Origin: Clytia hemisphaerica
Taxonomy: Eukaryota > Cnidaria > Hydrozoa > Leptothecata > Clytiidae
Assembly (NCBI GenBank): GCA_902728285.1
Contig: CACVBU010001307.1
Coordinates: forward strand, 720,287-784,286
DNA: 64,000 bases
Direction of reading: 5' to 3'
Each line of letters opens with the position of its first letter. Positions within the stretch are counted from its first letter, which is position 1. The position numbers and the translations under genes were made by a program. Below the pieces are notes generated by a model, which had not been told where the DNA came from, made no database searches, and worked only from the letters and a program-made list of their open reading frames with translations. Shown here piece by piece: positions 39,501-47,000 of the stretch.

Positions 39501-40274
39501 GAAAGATCGATTAATATTATATTAGAGCTCGATTTTTAGAAAGAGTCGATAGGGTCGATAAGATCGATAAAAGATCGATGATAGATCGATGATAGATCGA
39601 TGATAGATCGATGATAGATCGATGATAGATCGATAACTAATCATAAGCTTAAAAAAATCTTGAGTATCGATCCTCTATCGATCTCCTATCCGGATCGATA
39701 AGTAATCCATCGATCACATATCGATCCGTCATCGAGCCGTTCCGATGATCGATCCTATCGAGCGCGGACGCCTGGATGATATGCGTATGATGGATTACCA
39801 TCTCAATCCAACGCAATCAAATCTCAATCAAACGCACTCAAATATCAATCCGATGTGAAGATTGAGGTGTAACATTCAATTGAGATTTGATCGTGCTCTA
39901 AAATCGTGTTCAACAATTGAATTTTATTATCCTTCGATTGCATTTGATTTAGTTTGACTGGTGCGATTGTCGATTCCATTTGATTGACAGTCTGTCTCTA
40001 CATATAAATCCATAATCATCAAAATCATTGATAGTATTACCCAGAATTTTGCTGATTATGAGATTCCAAAAACAAAAGGGTTGTCGAAACAAAATGATAT
40101 CCTCAGATCCTTACAACCTTAGGTTGGATGTATAAATTGTAAAAAAATAAGGATGTACAACTTTTTCAATGGAATAATAAGGTCCTGAATCATCGTATAA
40201 AGGAGGTTATCTTTAAACTTACCCAGAACTTGTGTTGACAGGGAACAGAACAAAAACAACTCATCTACAACCAT
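18506..40274 (-). CDS. LRP5/6: LDL receptor-related protein 5/6 (Arrow), Wnt co-receptor, 15 exons, complete
   Basis: Single-pass receptor that binds Wnt with Frizzled and recruits Axin through phosphorylated PPPSPxS motifs (family knowledge). Exons: 40223-40274, 32780-33194, 32131-32513, 31452-31577, 30770-31021, 30089-30284, 29498-29837, 28546-28735, 27789-28191, 26808-27187, 25359-26303, 24985-25137, 24376-24633, 23642-23761, 18506-19476. All phases fit; 1727 aa (human LRP6 is 1613). Order: signal peptide 1-18; YWTD propeller 1 (about 20-283), EGF; propeller 2 (326-600), EGF; propeller 3 (651-912), EGF; propeller 4 (956-1224), EGF; three LDLa (1280-1403); membrane helix about 1429-1452; tail to 1727. 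The tail has PPPSP at 1524-1528 ([10 protein letters not shown], like motif A of LRP6), 1688-1692 and 1718-1722, PPSP at 1702-1705, and a degenerate APPPT at 1578-1582. Propeller 4 lies in one 945-bp exon with its preceding EGF. Confidence 0.96.
19634..20020 (+). repeat. inverted repeat D, left copy (LRP5/6 last intron)
   Basis: About 390 bases matched in reverse complement by 23021-23425. Marker words are CAAGTATTATATACC, TGGAAAGGAAATT, GAACAACTTTTTTGC and GCTGACGTCAGC. The unit is internally duplicated, with a period near 190 bases. Confidence 0.8.
20342..21960 (-). pseudogene. decayed copy of an uncharacterised multi-copy animal protein family (DQAHEQNN motif)
   Basis: On the minus strand, 20740-21312 is open for 190 residues: [42 protein letters not shown], then GNPFIEKE. 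Downstream, in shifted or interrupted frames, come [27 protein letters not shown] and [16 protein letters not shown] (20410-20640). This order and these motifs match a large uncharacterised family I recall from cnidarian, sponge and mollusc predictions (HYARWLPVH, DQAHEQ, LTENP, LFSRLYVSCQ-RDGDLDEFF, VLDGAAIINM). Stops and frameshifts show it is dead. Sequence upstream to 21960 may be the eroded N-terminal part. It sits antisense-free in the last LRP5/6 intron. The function of the family is unknown to me. Confidence 0.7.
23021..23425 (-). repeat. inverted repeat D, right copy (LRP5/6 last intron)
   Basis: Mirror copy of 19634-20020. The pair encloses the decayed coding copy at 20342-21312 and could let about 3.8 kb of the LRP5/6 pre-mRNA fold into a stem-loop. 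Confidence 0.8.
27382..27705. mobile_element. 324-bp mariner-like MITE in LRP5/6 intron 9
   Basis: TA at 27380-27381 and 27706-27707 flank CAGCGTGTCCCAAAAAGCGG and the complement of CAGTGTGTCCCAAAAAAAGC. GTGTCCCAAAAA-type ends are common in mariner elements. The middle is a long hairpin (27472-27626, arms with ATGCACCATTGCAATGTCTT). Confidence 0.85.
29068..29114. repeat. short hairpin in LRP5/6 intron 7
   Basis: TTCGAATGTTTAGAGCCC and GGGCTCCAAACATTCGAA pair over about 18 bases with an 8-base loop. Function unknown; it could be a collapsed MITE. Confidence 0.5.
35800..35890 (+). repeat. 30-bp tandem repeat, about three copies
   Basis: Units of TTTTTTTTCAATTTTCACGC followed by ATTCACGCA. The repeated ORF peptide (FFQFSRIHA) is an artefact of the repeat. 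Confidence 0.8.
36142..36790 (-). repeat. dispersed repeat C, copy 2 (LRP5/6 intron 1)
   Basis: Partner of 2690-3192, somewhat longer through insertions. The open frame 36144-36464 gives 106 residues; part of it ([23 protein letters not shown]) matches copy 1. SINE family A copy 2 is inserted at its upstream edge. Confidence 0.75.
36796..37050 (+). mobile_element. tRNA-derived SINE, family A, copy 2 (LRP5/6 intron 1)
   Basis: Head GGTGCCGTAGTATAGTGGTA with B box GGTTCGATTCCC, about 170-bp body nearly identical to the copy at 1165-1418, ending in a (A)n GA-rich tail. It lies antisense to LRP5/6, right at the edge of the dispersed repeat 36142-36790. Confidence 0.88.
37440..37760 (+). repeat. 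22-bp CGAT satellite
   Basis: About ten copies of ATCGATTCGTCATCGATCGTTA, one shortened by 4 bases near 37570, then degenerating into ATCGATTATGCATCGATTAT and ATCATGTATCG variants. The array belongs to the composite element 37270-39775. Confidence 0.92.
37920..38022 (+). repeat. dispersed repeat E, copy 1
   Basis: TTCCGTAATCTAAACCTT, CAGATGTTGAAA, CCCGACCTT, AGCGTGTCGAA and GGGTGCCAGATAA occur in the same order at 55238-55332. Identity is high over about 95 bases. It may be the 3' part of an unidentified SINE or LINE. Confidence 0.65.
38024..39074. mobile_element. 1.05-kb TA-TSD element nested in the CGAT element
   Basis: TA at 38022-38023 and 39075-39076. Inverted termini: CCGTGAGAGGTCCTAAAGCC and its complement, about 35 bases in all (through GACAGCCCAGCC). 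The interior has no convincing ORF; an ATGGCGCGAAG start at 38364 gives only a short frame. Confidence 0.88.
39205..39434. mobile_element. 230-bp TA-TSD palindromic MITE nested in the CGAT element
   Basis: TA at 39203-39204 and 39435-39436; termini CCGTAAGTTGGTCTAATGTC and complement, with arms of about 65 bases (ATGTCGACATCCGTCTTCTA). A degenerate relative is at about 53690-53850. Confidence 0.9.
40223..40274 (-). other. LRP5/6: LRP5/6 first coding exon (signal peptide)
   Basis: ATG at 40272-40274 opens [18 protein letters not shown], a short hydrophobic leader. An in-frame TAG lies two codons upstream, so this ATG is the first possible start in this exon. The donor CTGG|GTAAGT (phase 1) joins exon 2 at 33194, which begins [19 protein letters not shown], equivalent to the LLLYANRRDLRL start of propeller 1 in LRP6. 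The intron between them is 7.0 kb, by far the largest in the gene. No better signal-peptide exon was seen nearer to exon 2, but the link is still inference. Confidence 0.65.
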
Positions 40275-42088
40275 CGTCTAAAATCTAAATGGACAACCAA
40301 GCTGCATCTCGTAGCTATATTTCTTTTTGGTTCTGATTATATTATACTTAAAATAAATTTACTCGAATGATCATTTCATGAAAATGTATCGATTTCCATG
40401 AAATGTAGATGTCTGAATACACAAAACAATTTTCTTATTCGACAGTTGTTCTTATTCGAGCGTTCAAATCGACTGCACCGGTTACTTCACCTCTACCCAT
40501 TTTTGCTTGAAAGTTTTTGCTTGATTTTGAAATATTTTGATGAAATCTGTTATTCATATCAATCGTTTTGAGTGTTTTACCGATTTTATCAGTACAGAGA
40601 AAGAGAAAAAATTGATGGGATTAATCATATACAGTGATAAGCGAACTACTGTACACTGAACAAAAAGTAAAAAGCTATTATTTTTGACCAATATTTTATT
40701 TATCTCGTAAATGCTACAACGTGTAGAAGGACCACATACACACGTGTTAGCGTACCCATATCCCCGTATTCCCCTTGGTTCACAAATCTTACCGGTCAGA
40801 AAGGGTACTGGCGCAGAAAAGTGACGCGTAATTTGAAAAGCGTCCGCGGTATTATGTATTTTACGTACGTTCCTTTACTATCGTTTTGCTTTTAGGAGAA
40901 TTGAATTTTCAAATTATAGTCCCAAGCATTAAAAGTTTGAAGTTTGTTTGATTTAAAAAAAGTAGCAATTTTTCTAGTTAAAACTAATTATTCTTTCAAA
41001 AAAACAAATTCACATGTATATTCGAAATATTTTGAGTGAGAAAAATTTCTACGGGAAAAAAATTAACAAATACATGAAAAATAGAAAGAGTTATTTAGTG
41101 TCATTAACACACCATTGTAGATTTAGATAGTGCTATTTTCTTGAAAACGTTACCACCAGTCAAGCAGACTGGAAAACTCTACCGGCTGTAAACTCTTTTC
41201 GGCAAAAAGACCGATTTTTCTAAATTTAGTTTTTTACCATACTATATTAGAGTTCTACTCATCCCCTAACGATTAAGTTCCTCTACCAAAATACAAATGC
41301 AATACCTTTAGTACATCATAAACTCTTTCTAATTCCAATCGCTCCCAATAACTCGAACAACCTTATGTGTACTTTGTGGATGTTCGATTTAGAGAGGGGA
41401 CTACGTCCAAGAAATATCCACTTTCTCTTCTGTTCCTACCTACTGTACTCACAAACTGAAAGAAAGTACAAAAATAATTATTTCAATGAAAGATATGAGA
41501 GTATGAGATTTTTTTCTAAGTAAGACCTCCTCCCTTTTCCCCTTTTAATCATATCGTCTCACAACAAGAGTTTACTATGAACCATAAAGGCGGGCTTCAA
41601 ACTTTACACATGACAATGTTCGCATTCATTACAAAAATACACACATCTAATTATTTTGAGCGAAAATAAGGAAACTCCCGAAATTCACACAAATAGTCCA
41701 ATTCTCTCAAATTAATTTGCACATCAACCTTTTTGTTCTCAAAAGACATGTTAAAAAAGAAAGAATTTTATGGTTGCTCAATTCTATTTTTTTTTCTATC
41801 AATCCTGCTGTCCAATTTTGTAGAGAAAGATTTTGATCAGAGTTTGAAAATATTTTGTAGAATATTATCATAATTACGAAAGAACTAGATTTCTGGAAGA
41901 TAAACCCGAGAAGACAGATTCATGATTAATACTTCGACTCGTCAATTTTTCTACATTTCATTATCATACTCATTCATATGAAGTAAATAAAAGCATGAAA
42001 AATTTTAGGTAGACAAACTAAAAAAGTGAATGAATTTTCAAAACGTTAACATCTGTTCAAAAAAATTGGCAGTCAACACATTTTGATA

Positions 42089-42348
42089 CACTTTATTTTA
42101 TAAGAACAAACTATATGAGAACATAAGGTTTCGAAGGCAAAATTGTTAAGAACATTTAAAGGCTTTGTAGACCAGAACACTCAATTTATTAGGAAAATAT
42201 TCAAAAAATGGTGAAAATAAGAACATTAAGTTAAGAACTTTTAAGAAGAACATTAAGAAGTGTTAAGAACATTTTTAGGCTTAAAACTCAAAAAGTTAAG
42301 AACATCCGAAGGCTTCAAAAATTTTGGATGTTTTTATAAAAACACGTG
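42089..42348. mobile_element. 260-bp TA-TSD element with AAGAAC-word interior
   Basis: TA at 42087-42088 and 42349-42350; termini CACTTTATTTTATAAGAACA and complement of CACGTGTTTTTATAAAAACA. AAGAAC, mostly as TTAAGAACAT, occurs about nine times inside. Confidence 0.75.
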
Positions 42349-42427
42349 TACATTGGTCTTGAAGGAGAAAAGATATAATTCTGAACTCTTAAAATGATCC
42401 GCTTAAGATGACCTTTTCAACGAGGTA

Positions 42428-42716
42428 CTTTTTTTTTTATTATAAGGAACACGTTTATAAGGAACTCGAGGCTGAAAATGGTTCAAAAAATAAGGAATTG
42501 TTAAGGAACTGCTCAGGCTGAGAATAAGTGGATTTGAAAATAATGTAAAATAATGGGACTAATTTGACCAAATTTTGATCCTTCAAGGGGCAAAAAGTTC
42601 AAAATTTCCTATGTAGTAAGGAACACGATAAGGAACTTTGAGACTGAAATTCTCTGTAAAAATAAGGAACTCCAGGCTCAGAGCAAAGTTAAGGTTCCTT
42701 ATAAAAAAAAAACGTG
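42428..42716. mobile_element. 289-bp TA-TSD element with AAGGAAC-word interior
   Basis: TA at 42426-42427 and 42717-42718; left end C(T)nATTATAAGGAACACG, right end complement of CACGTTTTTTTTTTATAAGG. AAGGAAC occurs about eight times, with AGGCTCAGA/AGGCTGA spacers. Confidence 0.75.
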
Positions 42717-43240
42717 TATTACTTTTAATAATATAATTCTCCTTCAAGAGCAATATTTAAAATTGTGCAGACTGCCAATTCTTATGGAACGGATTTGAGC
42801 TCCCAAAAAAAGTAACTTTAATTTTGCTTTACTATATAATTATAGTAGTAGTATGTTATCCATTGTAAAATAATGCATCATAATAAACTGTACAAAATAA
42901 ATATTAGGTAAGAAGTTTCATAAATTGATTTGTTTACACCTCGTAATATAATCGACGAAATAAAAGTAGTCTCGATAGAAATACTTTATCCATAAAAACT
43001 AGATGAAAAAGTTGTACTTAAAGTAAAAAAAGAAATAAAAGAGTAAGTACGGAAAAGAAAATGCCAAAAGGGAAGAATGGAGAAAAGAAACAATTTTGAG
43101 GGATTATTCCATAAGGTATTTTTGTTGGAAAAAGCGCAAGGAGTAGGCAGCTATTGTTAAAAATAAAAAAGGTCAAAAAATATGGTAAAGTTCAAGCGAA
43201 ATAAATGATCATAGAAAAGTGATTATTCACCAATCCATCA

Positions 43241-43583
43241 CATCAAAATAAAAAAGCTTTAAGTCCATTTTTTGGAAAATTGAGTTATGACCTTACCGAT
43301 GCTTTACACCCCATTTTTTGTCGATTTTTTGGCTCAAATCCAACAAAAACCAACCAAAAGTGGCCTAATTTACAGCTTTTAGAAAAATAAGAATTTTCAC
43401 TTTATTTTCAGGGTAAAAAAGCTTTAATTCACATCAATTTAGGGCAAAAAAGCCTGAAGTCCAGAGTGGAAACAATTTTGGACTAATGGCTTTTCTAACA
43501 CAAAAAATATTTCAAATGTTAATGGTTTTTCAGGATTTAAGGAAAAATAACAAAAATGGACTTAAAGCTTTTTTATTTTGATG
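43241..43583. mobile_element. 343-bp MITE downstream of KMT5
   Basis: Inverted termini CATCAAAATAAAAAAGCTTT and complement, extending over TAAGTCCATTTTT (about 32 bases, perfect). No TSD could be fixed. Its right arm gives AATAAA on the minus strand (43572-43577), the first such signal after the KMT5 stop. Confidence 0.75.
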
Positions 43584-44023
43584 CGACGTCTCTTATCCCC
43601 ATGTATTTCAAGCTACATTCACGATACTGATCGACCCCTCCAAAAAAAAACATCAGAAAGCTGAAAATACCTTAGGAACAATGCTGTACAGCAAAACCCT
43701 AAAAGTGAATATCATCGCATGTGTTGCAAAAAATCAGGAAGTGGGAAAGAAATTGAAAATATACTATTTAACCAATAAAATTAATGTTTTCCTTTTTCAT
43801 CATTTTGATTTTCTATTGAAGTATTCATGTTAAGTGTGCACTCGTTATTGACATGGTTTCCAAAGACAAATACAAGCTCACTTTTCGTGATAAGATTCCC
43901 ATTTCTTGGAAACGAGTGAGCGCGACAAAATAAACAGTACCTCATCATAGTAAACTAAAGTGCCAATTATGAATGAAATCTCTTACGACGCACAGATCCA
44001 CGTGAATTAATTACAGTAATTTC

Positions 44024-47000
44024 TCAATGACAACAAGCACATTTCTTTTGGATGATAATACGATTTCGCTTAGACAAAGAAGTGGTGTAATGTTTATGGT
44101 GGTGGTGCTTTGAGGAGGTAAATGAATGGGAATGAGAGCTATCTGGTACCTGATCTCTTACCAACCCCGATCTTAATCTTGCGGACGAGCGAACTCCTTT
44201 CGGGGTACAAATCGATTTTCGTTTTTGATATGAGCTGTGTGAAGACTCTACAGACGTTTCACTGCTGGAAGACGCTTTTCTGTTTCGGGAGGTCACTGTC
44301 GGTTTCAGTTTAATTGTCAATTTCAAGCTCTCGCTGGAAACAGAGGATGTGAATTCACGCCTTATTAAAGGAGATCGACGGTGGTAGTCATAAGAGTCGT
44401 CATCAATATCAGAGGTATCAGCACTAGAAGTTGAAACTTCAGATATATTGCTAGATGACCAAGTTCTTTTCAAAGTGCTCACACGATCTTCCATTTTCGT
44501 ACCGCCTGAACCACTTGGCTTGTTCCCGTAAGGCAGTGAAAATCTCTTTGGCATTTGTTCATTAGCCTTCATTTTATCTATAATTGGAATACTAACAGGA
44601 CGATTACGGTTTTCGCGTTCAACAAATAGCAACTCAAAATATGGAAGGTCTTTCAAGTCAGGTATTAAATCAATGTATGTGCCATATTTCATTTTGAGTT
44701 CAGCAGTGATTTGTTTCTCTTCTCGTTTTTTCTTCTGTTCTAAGGTGTTCCTGGTTCGCATCAAGTAGGTCTTGCTAAATGAAGTTGGAGAATTACTTTG
44801 ACTGAGTGATTCTTCGTCCGTTGAGACTTCTAAAAGAAAGAAATGAGGGAACTGTTAACAGCCGAAGACTACAGTATCAAAATATAGCAGGCTATTTAAA
44901 CTGAAAACTATTTTTCTTTTCAAAGAACATATCGCTAGAAACAAAACAAGCTAGATGCTGAATGGACCTACCTGATGATGAAAGTTAGATAGCAATGCGA
45001 GGAGAAAAATGAAAAAAAATCAGTCAGAAAATATAGCGTTTAGCGAAAATGCATAACGCAATAAATTCATCATTGATTGTTGATGGGGGGAGAGGGAAGG
45101 GTTGTAGGGAAAAAATAAATAGAAAGTTCTGGTCGCAAAAATCAGTTTTATTGACAATTGAATCATGGTTGATGGTGAGCATTGTTATCAATAATTTTTT
45201 TGTGTAAAAAACATAGAAATGAATATAAGGAAAAAATCCAATGAAAATCTGCAAACACGGCGATTTCTGGCATTTTCAACCGGAAAATTTTTTTTGTCAA
45301 AAATTGAACTCGCCCATGTTTTGGGCATTGTTAATACGCATCTTTAAGCAAAAAATTAGAAAAAACTAATGATAAAATCTTGAGAAAATGCCAAAAAACC
45401 AGTTTTTCCGGCATATTTCCGGCATTTTCGGCCGGAAAAAAATGTTTTTTGAAAATCGGGCTTCGTCACATTTTAGGTATTTTTATTTTGCATCATTGTG
45501 CAAAAAATCTGAAAAAATAATGAGTCAACATTGAGAAAAGCTATATTTTCTTATTTGGTTAAAGGGAATTTCCCCAAAATACGAAAATCCGTCTTTTAAG
45601 GCGAATAAGAATTTTCCGGGAAAAACCACTTCAGTCATTCTTTAGAGAATCTTGCCCTCCATCTTTGTAAAAAAAATCAGAAAAAAGTAATGATAGGATT
45701 TTGCACAAAGTCCAAAAAACCCTATTTTTAGGCAGTTTTTGGCCCAAATTTCCCCAAACATTTTTTTTTTCGAAAATCGGGCTCCGACACATTTTAGGCA
45801 TTGCCATTTTGCATCATTGTGCAAAAAATCAGAAAAAATAATGAGTAAACATTGAGAAAAGCTATATTTTCTTATTTGGTTAAAGGGAATTTCCCCAAAA
45901 TACGAAAATCCGTTTTTTAAGGCGAATAAGAATTTTCCGGGAAATACCACTTCAGCCATTCTTTAGAGAATCTTGCCCTCCATCTTTGTACAAAAAATCA
46001 GAAAAAAGTAATCACAGGATTTTGCACAAAGTCCAAAAAACCCTATTTTTAGGTAGTTTTTGGCACAAATTTGCCCAAATAAATTTTTTCTCAAAAATCG
46101 GGCTCCGTCACGTTCTGGGCATTGCCATTTTGCATCATAGTCCAAAAAATCAGAAAAAACTAATGAGCCAATCCTGAGAAAAGCTGGTAACAGACGGACG
46201 GACGAACGGACAGGGGTTAATTTATAGGACCACCGGTGGTAGGTCCAAAAAGCAAGCAAAAAAACACAAAATGACACAAAATGATAAATCTATTTGGTAA
46301 AAAGGTTTGAGCCCCCCCCTAAGACTAAAAGCCCAATAATAATTGAGACTTTCTCAAACCCCTTACAGGGTTGTCAATACCGACCTTCTTTCAAGCGTTT
46401 CAACCTGGATATTCGTTTGTCAGTGTCACGTAAACCATATTTCCCAATCTTCTTTTCTTCTTCTTTACCTTCTTCATTTGTCTCTTTCGAAAATGCGCCT
46501 GTTCCTCGCCTGAGTAGAAACAACACCAATTAATTACTTCAATGAGATAAAGGATTGAAGATGAAATATTTTGGATTTCAGGTGGTTTCTATTTGTAAAA
46601 TTCTCAAAAGAAATTATTACTGGTATCACTGGCTCACTGGTGTCAATAAGTGCAAATTAGCGGTTTTCATTAATAAATATCAACAGTGAGTTTGACACTG
46701 AATTTGCAAAATATTGTATTCGACAATCTTATCTGCAAAATTAAGTCCTGCAAAAATTACCCCTTTGATAATTTTGGAGATCAGAGCCATGTGCATTTTT
46801 CTCCAGTAGGGGGTGCCCCCTTAAAATTCGAGGGATACCGCCATGTGCTTAGTTTGATCCCTTTATTGGCTAACGAAATAGTGATTTATTAAAGTCCTTT
46901 ATTTAAACAGACAAAGGTAATATACTGCCATTAAAATGAATTTGAAATTTTCTGAATCTTACAAGCTTGATTACAGTTCACCTATATCTTTTGGCAAGAC

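Larger units (their letters stand above)
37270..39775. mobile_element. 2.5-kb composite element, 6-bp TSD ATGATA, CGAT-satellite interior
   Basis: ATGATA at 37264-37269 and 39776-39781 flank inverted termini of about 140 bases starting CCAGGCGTCCGCGCTCGATA and running on in GATCGAT-rich sequence. Both arms then pass into tandem ATCGAT-word arrays (37440-37760; 39090-39640). Two separate TA-TSD elements (38024-39074, 39205-39434) have inserted inside. No transposase is seen, so it is non-autonomous. Confidence 0.88.
33195..40222 (-). other. LRP5/6: LRP5/6 intron 1 (7.0 kb), repeat-rich
   Basis: Contains C/G homopolymer runs (33838-33960, with 12-13 G), a 30-bp tandem repeat (35800-35890), dispersed repeat C (36142-36790), SINE A (36796-37050) and the 2.5-kb CGAT-rich composite element (37270-39775). 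I see no exon of another gene in it. Confidence 0.6.
40275..44023. other. intergenic region between LRP5/6 and KMT5
   Basis: No gene recognised. The left end is the LRP5/6 upstream region, with no TATA box or GC island. 41000-42080 is AT-rich and featureless to me. 42089-42716 holds two word-iterated TA elements, and 43241-43583 a third MITE. Confidence 0.5.

Noticed and set aside
45642-46277. Two similar 105-residue minus-strand ORFs resembling a duplicated gene
   Set aside because: They track the 320-bp tandem repeat inside a KMT5 intron and show no protein features.
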